DNA of 64,000 nucleotides, taken from NCBI GenBank assembly GCA_000635495.1, contig JFLW01000001.1:124001-188000 (forward strand), in the 5' to 3' direction. Positions 21,864 to 33,123 of this stretch are shown here, in pieces; within the stretch, counting starts at the first letter, position 1; each line of letters opens with the position of its first letter. The notes beneath the pieces are model-generated. The model did no database searches. It was not told the DNA's origin and saw only the letters and a list, made by a program, of their open reading frames with translations. The translations under genes were made by a program, and so were the position numbers. Source of the stretch: Prochlorococcus sp. scB243_495K23. Its GTDB lineage: Bacteria; Cyanobacteriota; Cyanobacteriia; PCC-6307; Cyanobiaceae.

Positions 21864-23330
21864 TTAAAGAATGTTTAATATTGTTTCTCTGTAAATAATT
21901 GGATTTTTTTCAGGAATAGACTGACTTATGATTTCTAGCGATTCTTCATTTGATATTTTTAAAATATTTTTAATGAGAAAATTAAGGTCCTGCAAATTAG
22001 AAAAATATTCAATCTTATCAGAATTATCATCTTTGATATCAACTTTTGCATAAAGAAAAGCAGATTTATCTTTATTAGTTTTTAGGTTAAAAAATTTTTT
22101 TGATATTTTCTCAAATTCTTTACCATCAATTAAATGATTACTTATGATTTGTAAACCTCCTGATTCTATCGAATAGATATTTTCAAAAGATAATTGTTTT
22201 ATAACATCGTCTTTTTCTTCAAGAATATTTTTGGAATATATCGAATACGTATCTTCATTTTGTTTCAAAGTATATTTGTTGAAATCTTTTAGCTTTTTCA
22301 AAGCACTTATATCAAATTGATCTTCATCATTTTTTTCAAACGTAATAAGCCAATCTTTATTTGAATTGAGAATTAAAATGTTTTGATTATTATTTTGATT
22401 AAACTCTTCAAAAAAACTGAGTTGAAAATCATTTATTAAGGGATTAAGATTTTTGTCAAAATTTTTTGTATCACAAAAAATTAAATTTTCAGGATTATCT
22501 TCATTACTATTCTCTTTATTCATTAAATTTTCGTAAGTAAGAATATCAATATTTTTTTTATTATTTAGTAAATATGATTTTAAAATTAGTTGCTTATTTT
22601 TAAAGTCAAAAGTTGTAGCAACATTATCCCCATTATTCTCAGTAAAAATTTGTTTATTAAAAAACTTACTTTCCAAAAATTTATTTGTGAATAATATATT
22701 TTTTTCATTGTTCAGTCCAACAAGTTCTCCCTCATATTGAAATTTTTTTTTCTTAAAATTTTCACTAGAGCTAATACTATTTTTGATTAATTTTTTATCT
22801 GATGAAGCAATTATATAATTGTCGTCGGTTCGGTATATATAGTTAAGGAAATTTATTTTGTTTTCTCTATTAATTGGAATTATCTCATCAATCTGATCTA
22901 TTTTTTTAGGCAAATTTAATAAATCATCTATTGTTTTTTCTGGCTTAATTTTAAAAACAATCAAAATATCATCTTCAAGCTTTTTATTATTTTCAAAAGT
23001 TGAGATTATAAGTTCATTATTATAGATATCTTCTAATTTATTGTTGCCTAGATCTATTCCTAAGTAATCTAATATAGAGTCTTTTATTAAACCAAATTTA
23101 TCTTTATTTGTTTGATTTTTATCCTTTTCATTATTATTAAAAATATTAAAACTATCTAAATTTGAAATAAATAATAATTTATTTTTTTCAGGTATATATT
23201 TTATGATACTTAGTTGCTCAATATTTGTACTTTGCTCCTTATTTTTATTAGGAAATATTTTTTTAAAACCAAAAAAAAGTAATAAAGATAATAAAAATAT
23301 TATTGCTATTACTCTAAGTTTCATTATCAA
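21864..23330 (-). CDS. hypothetical protein with N-terminal membrane anchor (possibly DUF3352-like)
   Basis: 488-aa intact ORF, hydrophobic N-terminus, Asn/Lys-rich body; family assignment tentative. Confidence 0.65.
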   Translation of the reverse strand: MIMKLRVIAIIFLLSLLLFFGFKKIFPNKNKEQSTNIEQLSIIKYIPEKNKLLFISNLDSFNIFNNNEKDKNQTNKDKFGLIKDSILDYLGIDLGNNKLEDIYNNELIISTFENNKKLEDDILIVFKIKPEKTIDDLLNLPKKIDQIDEIIPINRENKINFLNYIYRTDDNYIIASSDKKLIKNSISSSENFKKKKFQYEGELVGLNNEKNILFTNKFLESKFFNKQIFTENNGDNVATTFDFKNKQLILKSYLLNNKKNIDILTYENLMNKENSNEDNPENLIFCDTKNFDKNLNPLINDFQLSFFEEFNQNNNQNILILNSNKDWLITFEKNDEDQFDISALKKLKDFNKYTLKQNEDTYSIYSKNILEEKDDVIKQLSFENIYSIESGGLQIISNHLIDGKEFEKISKKFFNLKTNKDKSAFLYAKVDIKDDNSDKIEYFSNLQDLNFLIKNILKISNEESLEIISQSIPEKNPIIYRETILNIL

Positions 23331-23413
23331 TGTTTATTTTTATTTTTAACAATAAACTTCCTACTGCAACTTAATTTATTAAATTGTAAATAACACATAA
23401 TTTATCCTATAAA

Positions 23414-23764
23414 TTGGGAAGTTATCCAAAATCTATAAATGCTTCTAGTCTCAATGATTGGTTTAATTCTGAGAAAGAAGATCCAGTCTTGATTGATGTA
23501 AGAGAGCAGTCAGAGCTTGAACTGGCTCGTTTCTCAAAAGAATTTTTACATATACCAATTAGTAAAGTCACCTGTGAATATGTTGAAGAAATATTTGCTG
23601 GTTTATTAGATAGAGAAATTGTAGTTACCTGTCATGCAGGAATAAGAAGTTATAACTTTTCTCAATGGTGCTTGGATAATAATATTGTGAGCGAAATATG
23701 GAATTTGGAGGAGGGTATTGATGGATGGAGTAGATATATTGACCCATCAATACCAAGGTATTGA
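23414..23764 (+). CDS. rhodanese-like domain protein (TTG start)
   Basis: DPVLIDVREQSELELARF and IVVTCHAGIRSYNFSQWCLD rhodanese motifs. Confidence 0.85.
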   Translation: MGSYPKSINASSLNDWFNSEKEDPVLIDVREQSELELARFSKEFLHIPISKVTCEYVEEIFAGLLDREIVVTCHAGIRSYNFSQWCLDNNIVSEIWNLEEGIDGWSRYIDPSIPRY

Positions 23765-25009
23765 TTAAATATCTAATGAAGATGCAACAGTATTAACATC
23801 TTTGTCGCCTCTACCAGAGCAATTGATAACTATATGAGTGTCTTTTTCGAGAGTAGGGCATAATTTATCTAACCAAGCAAAGGCATGGGAAGTTTCAAGT
23901 GCAGGTATAATTCCTTCTAGCTCACTAACAAGTTTCAAAGCGTCTAAAGCTTCTTGATCTGTGACTGATCCATATTCTGCCCTACCTATATCTTTTAAAT
24001 GGCTATGTTCAGGTCCTACTCCGGGGTAATCTAAACCTGCACTTATTGAGTGAGCTTCTTGTACTTGACCATTATCATCTTGCAAGAGAAGACTCATTGA
24101 TCCATGCAAAATTCCAACTGACCCTTTAGTGATAGTGGCAGCATGTTTGTCAGTATCAACTCCGCTTCCTGCGGCTTCAACTCCAATAAGACGTACAGAA
24201 GTTTCTTTAACAAAAGGATGGAAAAGCCCCATTGCATTTGATCCCCCACCTACACAAGCAAGCAAAATATCGGGAAAAGATCCAAATGATTCCAAACATT
24301 GTTTTTTAGTTTCTTCACCTATAACTGCATGAAAATCTCGCACAATCTTTGGGAAAGGGTGTGGACCTGCAACAGATCCTAAAATGTAGTGTGTAGTTTC
24401 TACATTAGAAACCCAATCTCTAATGGCTTCACTAGTGGCATCCTTAAGTGTTGCAGTTCCAGAATTTACAACTTTAACTTCAGCTCCAAGAAGTTTCATT
24501 CTGAAAACGTTAAGGGATTGCCTTTTTATGTCTTCAGCACCCATGTAGATAATACATTTCAAGCCAAATCTCGCACAAACAGTAGCAGTAGCAACTCCAT
24601 GCTGACCTGCTCCAGTTTCTGCAATTATTCTTTTTTTGCCCATTCTTATTGCCAGTAAAGCTTGTCCAAGGGCATTATTAATTTTGTGAGCCCCAGTATG
24701 ATTTAAATCTTCTCTTTTAAGCCATATTCTGGGAGTTGCTTGTTTAGTTTTGTAATGTTCAGTAAGTCTTTTGGCTTCATATAGTGGTGTTTCTCTTCCT
24801 ACATAAGTTTTTAGTAGATGATTTAATTCTTCTACAAAAAGTTTATCTTTCCATGCATTAGATGCAGCTGTTTCAAGCTCAAAAAGAGCAGGCATTAGCG
24901 TTTCAGGAACATATTGACCACCATATTTTCCAAATCTTCCCTCTTTGGAGGGTTGATTTAAATCGTCATTTTTATAGTTTTGATCTTTGCGAGAAAATGT
25001 ACTTACCAC
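23765..25009 (-). CDS. trpB: tryptophan synthase beta subunit
   Basis: [53 protein letters not shown]. Confidence 0.97.
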   Translation of the reverse strand: MVSTFSRKDQNYKNDDLNQPSKEGRFGKYGGQYVPETLMPALFELETAASNAWKDKLFVEELNHLLKTYVGRETPLYEAKRLTEHYKTKQATPRIWLKREDLNHTGAHKINNALGQALLAIRMGKKRIIAETGAGQHGVATATVCARFGLKCIIYMGAEDIKRQSLNVFRMKLLGAEVKVVNSGTATLKDATSEAIRDWVSNVETTHYILGSVAGPHPFPKIVRDFHAVIGEETKKQCLESFGSFPDILLACVGGGSNAMGLFHPFVKETSVRLIGVEAAGSGVDTDKHAATITKGSVGILHGSMSLLLQDDNGQVQEAHSISAGLDYPGVGPEHSHLKDIGRAEYGSVTDQEALDALKLVSELEGIIPALETSHAFAWLDKLCPTLEKDTHIVINCSGRGDKDVNTVASSLDI

Positions 25010-25057
25010 TTTTTCTATAGAATAAGTATTAACTAACTATAGATTATATTAAAAATA

Positions 25058-25369
25058 ATGGGAAAAAAGAATTGGATCGAATTTGATAATCAAGAAAAAA
25101 AATCTGAAGAGGCAGCGAAGGTAGATACTGTTAATAAAAGATCAAAAATAAATATTTCAAAACAAAAAAAAGGTAAAAAGGGTAAGACTGTTACTTTAAT
25201 AAGAGGTTTAGGTACTGAGGATGAAATCTCATTAAAAGAATTACTAAAAAAAATTAAAGTTTTTTGTGGGACTGGAGGAACGTTGATTGATAGAAATATC
25301 CAGTTACAGGGTGATATGGTATCGAAATCAATTGAGTTTCTTCGTAAAGAGGGATTTCATAATTTATGA
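25058..25369 (+). CDS. SUI1/YciH family translation initiation factor-like protein
   Basis: VTLIRGLGTEDEISLKELLKKIKVFCGTGGTLIDRNIQLQGDMVSKSIEFLRKEGF eIF1/SUI1 domain. Confidence 0.87.
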   Translation: MGKKNWIEFDNQEKKSEEAAKVDTVNKRSKINISKQKKGKKGKTVTLIRGLGTEDEISLKELLKKIKVFCGTGGTLIDRNIQLQGDMVSKSIEFLRKEGFHNL

Positions 25370-25396
25370 AGCAAGGGTTAGGATAGGTTTTTAATT

Positions 25397-26035
25397 TTGA
25401 TGATGCAAAAAATGAAAGAACAAGATCAAACAAAGTCAACCAATATAAAGTGGCATAACTTAACTATTGATAGAGAAAAGTTAGAAAAAATGAGAGGTCA
25501 TAAAGGTATGGTTATCTGGTTTACAGGTTTATCTGGTTCTGGTAAAAGTACTTTGGCCAACGCTTTAAATGAAGTTTTACACTTAGATGGTTTTTCGACT
25601 TATGTATTGGATGGAGATAATATTAGACACGGTTTATGCAAAGATCTTGGTTTTTCGGATGAAGATAGAGAAGAAAATATAAGAAGAATTGGCGAAGTTG
25701 CGAATTTATTTATGAATGCTGGGATAATAACTATTACAGCATTCGTTTCGCCATTTATTAGCGATAGAGATAAGGTGAGAAAAATTATTGGATCTAAGGA
25801 TTTTATTGAAGTTTATTGTTCTGCTGATATCACAGTTTGCGAAAATAGGGATACTAAAGGTCTTTATAAGAAAGCTCGTTTGGGTGAAATTAAGGAATTT
25901 ACAGGGATTTCTAGTCCATATGAAGCTCCTCATAATCCCGAAATTGTTGTTGATACAGGTTCGTTAGATTTAAATGATTCCGTTGAAAAAGTTATTAACT
26001 ACCTAAAAAAAGAAAACTTTCTTAACAAGGCCTAA
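25397..26035 (+). CDS. cysC: adenylylsulfate kinase
   Basis: IWFTGLSGSGKSTLANAL P-loop, YVLDGDNIRHGLCKDLGFSDEDREENIRRIGEVA. Confidence 0.95.
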   Translation: MMMQKMKEQDQTKSTNIKWHNLTIDREKLEKMRGHKGMVIWFTGLSGSGKSTLANALNEVLHLDGFSTYVLDGDNIRHGLCKDLGFSDEDREENIRRIGEVANLFMNAGIITITAFVSPFISDRDKVRKIIGSKDFIEVYCSADITVCENRDTKGLYKKARLGEIKEFTGISSPYEAPHNPEIVVDTGSLDLNDSVEKVINYLKKENFLNKA

Positions 26036-26050
26036 TAGAAAAATATTAGT

Positions 26051-26587
26051 TCATTTATTTTGAAGATAATTGTCAGGTCCAATAGTTGATAACTTATTAT
26101 TTTTATTTCTTACCTGTGTATGTAGATTTTCTCTGAATTCTTTTAAATTTTTTTTTATGGATTCATCAAATAAACTGATTATCTCTATTGCTAATAATCC
26201 AGCATTTTGTCCTCCATTAATTGCAACTGTTGCAACTGGTATTCCAGCAGGCATTTGAACGATTGATAAAAGAGAGTCAATTCCCTTCAGCGTCTTGCTC
26301 TCTACTGGTACTCCAATTACAGGAATGCAAGTTATGGATGCCAGCATTCCTGGAAGATGCGCAGCACCCCCAGCACCGGCAATTATTACTTTTATGTTTT
26401 CTGATTCTGCATTTTTTGCATATTCCATCATTTCAATAGGTGTTCGATGAGCAGAAAGTATACAAACTTCAGTTTTTATTCTAAATTCTCTTAAAATATC
26501 AATGGCTGGTTTCAATGTATTTAGATCTGAATCACTACCCATTACGACAGCAATTTTATAAATTTCTTTAGAATTCAACTCTGACAA
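26051..26587 (-). CDS. purE: N5-carboxyaminoimidazole ribonucleotide mutase
   Basis: VVMGSDSDLNTLKPA, VCILSAHRTPIEMMEYA, IIAGAGGAAHLPGMLAS. Confidence 0.95.
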   Translation of the reverse strand: MSELNSKEIYKIAVVMGSDSDLNTLKPAIDILREFRIKTEVCILSAHRTPIEMMEYAKNAESENIKVIIAGAGGAAHLPGMLASITCIPVIGVPVESKTLKGIDSLLSIVQMPAGIPVATVAINGGQNAGLLAIEIISLFDESIKKNLKEFRENLHTQVRNKNNKLSTIGPDNYLQNK

Positions 26588-26613
26588 AATAACAAATCAA
26601 TTCTTTCCTATAA

Positions 26614-26637
26614 TGGCGCGCAATTAATTTGGCGCCA
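26614..26637. promoter_or_regulatory. GC-rich dyad TGGCGC-N12-GCGCCA directly downstream of a TATAAT (26609-26614) in the purE/chlM divergent region
   Basis: Read directly from sequence: cctataaTGGCGCgcaattaatttgGCGCCAg. Confidence 0.4.
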
Positions 26638-26676
26638 GTTAGTTAGTATGAAAAGAATAAATTTTCATAGAATATT

Positions 26677-27378
26677 ATGACGTCAAATAAGATTATCGAA
26701 AAAAGTGAAGTCAGGGAGTATTTTAATGGTACTGGCTTTGATAGATGGAATAAAATTTATAGCAAATCTGATGAAATTAATACAGTTCAGAAAAATATCA
26801 GGAAAGGTCATCAAAAAACTGTAGATGATGTAGTCTCATACATCAAAAATTATCCTGAACTAACAAAAAAAAGTTATTGTGATGCAGGCTGTGGAGTAGG
26901 AAGTCTTTCCATACCTTTACTAAGACTTGGTATAAAAGAACTGCAGATGAGCGATATTTCTTCTGAAATGATTAAAGAAACAAAAAAACGCATTCATGAA
27001 TTAGGTTTAAATCAAGGTAAAATAGAATATGAAGTCTGTGATCTGGAAAAATTAAAAGGATTATTTGATGTTGTAGTTTGTTTGGATGTATTTATTCATT
27101 ATCCTCAACCGGTTGCAGAAGAAATGGTTCAACATCTATGCGATTTAAGCAAAGAAAAACTAATCGTTAGCTTTGCTCCTTATACCCCAGTTCTTGCAGT
27201 TTTAAAAAATATTGGAAAATTATTTCCTGGGCCAAGTAAAACTACAAGAGCATATACATTGAAAGAAAAGGGAATTATTAATGCTGCTAAAGAAAGAGGA
27301 TTTAAAGTTGTTAAAAAGAAATTAAATCAAGCTCCTTTTTATTTTTCAAAACTTATTGAATTCGAAAAAATTAAATAA
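26677..27378 (+). CDS. chlM: magnesium-protoporphyrin IX O-methyltransferase
   Basis: VREYFNGTGFDRWNKIY, DAGCGVGSLSIPL, VVCLDVFIHYP, GKLFPGPSKTTRAY. Confidence 0.93.
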   Translation: MTSNKIIEKSEVREYFNGTGFDRWNKIYSKSDEINTVQKNIRKGHQKTVDDVVSYIKNYPELTKKSYCDAGCGVGSLSIPLLRLGIKELQMSDISSEMIKETKKRIHELGLNQGKIEYEVCDLEKLKGLFDVVVCLDVFIHYPQPVAEEMVQHLCDLSKEKLIVSFAPYTPVLAVLKNIGKLFPGPSKTTRAYTLKEKGIINAAKERGFKVVKKKLNQAPFYFSKLIEFEKIK

Positions 27379-27379
27379 T

Positions 27380-28108
27380 TTATTTTACTAAATGATTTTC
27401 AAGTGCATAACGAACTAATTCTGTTCGGCTAGATGTACCTGTCTTGATAAAAAGTCTACTTACATATTTCTCAACATTTCTAATAGATGTTTCAAGCTGT
27501 CTTGCAATTTCTTTATTCATTAGTCCCTCTGCTACTAGTTGAAGCACACTTGCTTCTCTAGGAGTAAAACTAGGAAGATTTATTTTATTTTCTGGATTAG
27601 TCTGGTTTTGGTCTGTGAGCATAGATTTTATTTCAGTAATTTGTTTTGCCATTTTGCTTACGTCAATATCTGCGAATCGTGCCGCTTCTTTTAATAATCG
27701 TTCTTGTCTTTTGATTACATTTTTAACTCTTGCAGCTAATTCATCGGGATCGAAAGGTTTGGAAATATAATCATCAACTCCTGCAAGATAACCTTCTGTT
27801 CTGTCTAGGGTCATTCCTTTTGCAGTTAGAAAAATAACTGGAGTTCCTCCTAATTTTTCATCCTCTCTAATTTTTTCTAGTAAAGCATAACCGTTGGCTC
27901 GGGGCATCATAACATCGCTAATTATCAAATCGGGGAAAATTGTTTGAGCTTTTTCCCAACCATCCTCTCCATCAACTGCAATAAATATTTCAAAGCCTTC
28001 ATCTTCTAGAAATGTTTTAACAGCTGTTCTTAAGCCAGGCTCATCATCAACTAATAAAATTCTTGATTTTCTTACCGGTTCATTATTTATTTGATTAATT
28101 TCATTCAT
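27380..28108 (-). CDS. two-component response regulator, REC + LuxR/NarL-type HTH
   Basis: RILLVDDEPGLRTAV receiver; LIISDVMMPRANG; C-terminal FTPREASVLQLVAEGLMNKEIARQLETSIRNVEKYVSRLFIKTG. Confidence 0.9.
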   Translation of the reverse strand: MNEINQINNEPVRKSRILLVDDEPGLRTAVKTFLEDEGFEIFIAVDGEDGWEKAQTIFPDLIISDVMMPRANGYALLEKIREDEKLGGTPVIFLTAKGMTLDRTEGYLAGVDDYISKPFDPDELAARVKNVIKRQERLLKEAARFADIDVSKMAKQITEIKSMLTDQNQTNPENKINLPSFTPREASVLQLVAEGLMNKEIARQLETSIRNVEKYVSRLFIKTGTSSRTELVRYALENHLVK

Positions 28109-28167
28109 TTTTTTAATTCTTTAATTTGATTTTCTTGTTATAAACAGAATTTTATATACTAAACATA

Positions 28168-29313
28168 ATGCTATCAACTCCCATACTACTAGACTATCAA
28201 TCTTCGACTCCTTGCTCTAAAGATGTCGTTGATTCTATGAAACCTTTTTGGAGTGAGATATTTTCTAACCCTGCAAGCAAATCTAATTTGGCGGGGATTA
28301 ACGCAAGCGCTATATTGGAAGCCTCAAGAGAAAAAATAGAACAAAGTTTATTTCTTAAGAATAAAAAAGTTATTTTTACAAGTGGGGCAACTGAATCTAA
28401 TAACTTAGCCTTATTAGGTTTTGCTAGAAATTTCTATAAAAAAACAGGAAATTATGGACATATTATTACCTTAAAAACGGAGCATAAAGCTGTTTTGGAG
28501 CCCTTAAACCAACTAAAAAAAGAGGGATTTATGGTTACAGAAATTAATCCTGAGAAAGATGGCTTAATTTCAGAAGAACAATTCAAAAAAAATATAAGAG
28601 AAGATACATTTCTGGTAAGTGTCATGTTGGCAAATAACGAAATAGGAGTTATTCAGCCCATAGAAAATATTTCAAAAATATGTAAATCGAGAGGAATAAA
28701 ATTTCACTCTGATTTTGCACAATGTTTAGGTTATATGGCGTTAGACAATCTTTTATCAGATGTAAACATGATAACCATGAGTTCTCATAAAATATATGGT
28801 CCTAAAGGGATAGGACTTCTTTTGATTGATGAAGAAATTAATCTTGAGCCTTTAATTGTTGGAGGAGGTCAGGAATATGGTCTTAGGTCTGGCACATTAC
28901 CTCTTCCTTTAGTAGTTGGCTTTGCTAAAGCAATAGAGATAGCAGTTTTTAATCAAAAAAATAATGCTGAGAAATTACTTTTTTATAGAAATGACCTTTT
29001 AGAAGGGTTGTTAAAAAATAATTCTGGTTTATTAATTAATGGCTCCATTGAAAAAAGATTACCTCACAATTTAAATTTGACTGTATTGGATTTAAATGGG
29101 GCGAAGTTTCATAAACTTTTAAAATCTAAAATAATTTGTTCTACTGGATCTGCATGTAGTAACGGTGAACCATCTCATGTTTTACTAGCCTTAGGTAGAT
29201 CTATAAAAGAAGCAGAATCTTCGATAAGGTTAAGTATTGGATTAAATACTAATTCAAAAGATATAAAACAAGCAATTTATATTCTTACAGATACGATCAG
29301 ATCATTACGATAG
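28168..29313 (+). CDS. cysteine desulfurase (NifS/IscS-like)
   Basis: FTSGATESNNLALLGFAR, MITMSSHKIYGPKGIGLLLID, ICSTGSACSNGEPSHVLLALG. Confidence 0.9.
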   Translation: MLSTPILLDYQSSTPCSKDVVDSMKPFWSEIFSNPASKSNLAGINASAILEASREKIEQSLFLKNKKVIFTSGATESNNLALLGFARNFYKKTGNYGHIITLKTEHKAVLEPLNQLKKEGFMVTEINPEKDGLISEEQFKKNIREDTFLVSVMLANNEIGVIQPIENISKICKSRGIKFHSDFAQCLGYMALDNLLSDVNMITMSSHKIYGPKGIGLLLIDEEINLEPLIVGGGQEYGLRSGTLPLPLVVGFAKAIEIAVFNQKNNAEKLLFYRNDLLEGLLKNNSGLLINGSIEKRLPHNLNLTVLDLNGAKFHKLLKSKIICSTGSACSNGEPSHVLLALGRSIKEAESSIRLSIGLNTNSKDIKQAIYILTDTIRSLR

Positions 29314-29326
29314 AAATTATTGGCTT

Positions 29327-30229
29327 TTAATTTAATTGAGCAATTCTTAATTTTCCACTTCTAGCTCTTCTATTTAGTTCTACTTCTTGTTCGGAAGGAG
29401 TTATAGGCTTTTTTGTCAGGTTTTTTAGTCTTCGATCATTTTTAAAACAACTTTTAACTAACCTATCCTCAAGGGAATGAAAACTAATAATAGAAATAAT
29501 ACCCCCTGGCAAAAGCCATTCAGGTACAACTTGCAAAAATTTTTCTAATACTTCAATTTCTTTATTAACAGCAATTCTTAGTGCTTGAAATGTTCTTGTT
29601 GCTGGATGTATTTTTTTATATCTTTGTTTTGGTGGGTAGCAGCCTGCAATAGAATAAGCTAACTCTTTTGTCCCTGAATATTTACCATTTTCCTTCAAAT
29701 CCAATTTTATTTTCCTAGCAATCTTTCTTGATAATCTCTCATCTCCATATTTATAGATTAGGTTAGCTAGATCTTTTTCATTTAAAGCCTCAATTAATTT
29801 CTCTGCATCAACATCAAGTAAAGGATTCATGCGCATATCAAGCGGACCATCTTTTTGGAAACTAAATCCTCTTTTAGGGTCATCAATTTGGTTACTATTT
29901 ACTCCAAGATCTGCAATCACAAAAGAAACTTTTTCTATTGGTACAAAATCCGCAAAATTTGAAGCCCTTATATCAATCCTACTTTTAAACTCATCAAGTT
30001 TTTTTAATGCTGATTTTCTTGCGAATGGATCTTGATCAAGTCCAATTATATTTAAATCCGAATATTTTCTCAATAAATGATAAGAGTGCCCGCCTCCGCC
30101 TAAAGTTGCGTCTATTCCCTTAAGTTGATTGTTATGTATAAGTGGGTAATGCTCTAATGAGGCCATAATCTCATCTGTCATAACTGATTGATGATTGAAA
30201 AAAGATGAATCAGATAGGTCAGTTTGCAT
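29327..30229 (-). CDS. rsmH: 16S rRNA (cytosine1402-N4)-methyltransferase
   Basis: HQSVMTDEIMASL, GIDATLGGGGHSYHLL, DLGVNSNQIDDPKRGFSFQKDGPLDMRM, ISFHSLEDRLVK. Confidence 0.95.
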   Translation of the reverse strand: MQTDLSDSSFFNHQSVMTDEIMASLEHYPLIHNNQLKGIDATLGGGGHSYHLLRKYSDLNIIGLDQDPFARKSALKKLDEFKSRIDIRASNFADFVPIEKVSFVIADLGVNSNQIDDPKRGFSFQKDGPLDMRMNPLLDVDAEKLIEALNEKDLANLIYKYGDERLSRKIARKIKLDLKENGKYSGTKELAYSIAGCYPPKQRYKKIHPATRTFQALRIAVNKEIEVLEKFLQVVPEWLLPGGIISIISFHSLEDRLVKSCFKNDRRLKNLTKKPITPSEQEVELNRRARSGKLRIAQLN

Positions 30230-30267
30230 AACTTTCGACTAAGATTTATTTAGAAGTAAAATTTCGA

Positions 30268-31455
30268 ATGGCTCAGCTAGAGACTAGAACAGAACCAATG
30301 GTGGTCAATTTTGGCCCTCACCATCCCTCAATGCATGGGGTTTTAAGGTTAGTTGTAACTCTTGATGGTGAAAATGTCATTGATTGTGAGCCAGTAATTG
30401 GATATTTACATAGAGGAATGGAAAAAATAGCCGAAAATAGGACAAATGTAATGTATGTCCCTTATGTAAGCAGAATGGATTATGCAGCAGGTATGTTTTA
30501 TGAAGCTATTGTAGTAAATGCTCCTGAAAGATTAGCTAATATTCCAGTTCCCAAAAGAGCTAGTTACATCAGAGTTCTTATGCTCGAACTTAATCGTATT
30601 GCTAATCATCTTTTATGGCTTGGTCCCTTTTTAGCAGACGTAGGTGCTCAAACTCCATTTTTCTATATTTTTAGAGAAAGAGAGATGATCTACGATCTCT
30701 GGGAAGCTGCTACTGGACAAAGGCTAATAAATAATAATTTTTTTAGGATAGGAGGTGTCGCATGTGATCTCCCATATGGATGGTTAGAAAAATGTATAGA
30801 CTTTTGCGATTGGTTCGGTCCTAAGATAGATGAATACGAAAAATTAATCACAAATAATCCAATTTTTAGAAAAAGAATTGAAGGTCTTGGAACAATACAA
30901 AGGGACCAAGCAATTAATTGGTCTTTGTCTGGGCCAATGCTTAGAGCCTCTGGAGTTTCCTGGGATTTAAGGAAAGTCGATAGTTATGAATGTTATGACG
31001 ATTTTGATTGGCAGATTGCTTCAGAAAAAGAAGGAGATTGTTATGCGAGATATCGAGTAAGAGTTGAAGAGATGAGACAATCACTAAGCATAATTCGCCA
31101 AGCCTGCAAAATGATTCCAGGAGGTCCAACAGAAAATTTAGAAGCTCAAAGAATGGCGACTGAAGATAAGAAAAGTGAAATATTTGGTATTGACTACCAA
31201 TATGTAGCTAAGAAGGTTGCTCCAACTTTTAAAATTCCTAACGGAGAATTATATACAAGATTAGAGTCCGGTAAAGGAGAAATAGGTGTATTTATTCAAG
31301 GAAATAATGAAGTTACCCCATGGAGATTTAAAATCAGAGCAGCTGATTTAAATAATCTGCAAATATTGCCTCATATTCTTAAAGGTGCCAAAATCGCTGA
31401 TATTATGGCAATCCTTGGTTCAATAGATGTCATTATGGGATCTGTTGATAGATAA
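30268..31455 (+). CDS. ndhH: NAD(P)H-quinone oxidoreductase subunit H (49 kDa)
   Basis: [46 protein letters not shown]-terminus. Confidence 0.97.
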
Positions 31456-31464
31456 TTTCTCTAA

Positions 31465-31917
<453 letters not shown>

Positions 31918-31920
31918 TTA

Positions 31921-33123
31921 TTATTTTTTAAATTTATAGTTAATTTTTTCTGTAATGCTATTTTTGTTTTTAACAATCCACTTTTCAGGTTTTTCATGTT
32001 TAGGCCAACTTTGAGAAAATTTTTTTAATAAATTTAAAGAAATTTCAATATTTTTATTATTTGTAAGTTCTCTAAATTCAACTATTACTTTAATTTTATT
32101 TTCCCATAATTTGTTAGATACTTTTGAAATATTGAATTTATTAATTGGGATATTTTCTTTCATAATGAAATTATTTAATCTAGATTCAATTACTTCAGGG
32201 AAAACGATTTCTCCTCCTGAATTAAAGGCATTATCACTTCTTCCAACAAAGTTTAAATAGAAAGAACTATTGATTTGATTAATTTCACCTAAATCACCTG
32301 TTTGCCACCACCCATTTTTATTTTTGAAATTTTCAGTTTTCAATGAGTCTATTATTTCGATTCCAATTCTGGCTGATTTTATCTCGATTAATCCTTGTGC
32401 GTTAATTCTTATATTTGTATCAGGTAGTATTTCTCCAACATTTTTAAAACCCATTAAGAATTCTTTTGGTTTTAAACTCGTAACCATTGCTGCTGTTTCA
32501 GTTGAACCGTAACAAGGTGCTAATTTTATTTTTTCTTTTATACATTGTTCTGCAGTTTCGTCTGAAATTGAAGCTCCACCTACCCAGATTAGATCAAAAA
32601 TTTTTAGCCAACTAATTCCATCTTTTTGAGCTAAAAGTCTTTGTAATTGAGTAGGTACTAATGACGTAATAAAGTGTTTTTTGTTTTTTTTAAATTTAAT
32701 TGTAAAAAGTAAAAGTTCTCGCGTTTTTTTTATCAAATTCGGAGAAATATTAATACAATCACATCCCCAAGTTTGACTTCTAAAAATTGACATTAATCCG
32801 CTTATATGGTTCAGGGGTAAAGTATTGAAAATTAAGCAGTTTTGTAATTCAAATCCTTGCTCTATTAGCCATCGACCTGATGTAGTTGCAGATAGATTAA
32901 GATTATCTAAATGATGAAAACATTGTCTCGGTTTTCCAGAACTCCCACTACTGTTTAATATAATTGCTGGCCCATTTTCAGTAATTGAATCTAATACATC
33001 TTTGTCTTGATAAAATTTGTTTTTTACATAAATAATTTTGTTCTCTCTAATTTTTTCAATAATTTTCTCTACAGATTGAGTTTCGTTATTTTCAACTTCA
33101 ATAGTATGAATTTTATTTTTCAT
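31921..33123 (-). CDS. menE: O-succinylbenzoate-CoA ligase
   Basis: ILNSSGSSGKPRQCFHHLDNL AMP-binding motif; APCYGSTETAAMVT; WWQTGDLGEI; linked to menC. The ORF-track start at 33135 overlaps menC; ATG at 33123 preferred. Confidence 0.85.
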   Translation of the reverse strand: MKNKIHTIEVENNETQSVEKIIEKIRENKIIYVKNKFYQDKDVLDSITENGPAIILNSSGSSGKPRQCFHHLDNLNLSATTSGRWLIEQGFELQNCLIFNTLPLNHISGLMSIFRSQTWGCDCINISPNLIKKTRELLLFTIKFKKNKKHFITSLVPTQLQRLLAQKDGISWLKIFDLIWVGGASISDETAEQCIKEKIKLAPCYGSTETAAMVTSLKPKEFLMGFKNVGEILPDTNIRINAQGLIEIKSARIGIEIIDSLKTENFKNKNGWWQTGDLGEINQINSSFYLNFVGRSDNAFNSGGEIVFPEVIESRLNNFIMKENIPINKFNISKVSNKLWENKIKVIVEFRELTNNKNIEISLNLLKKFSQSWPKHEKPEKWIVKNKNSITEKINYKFKK

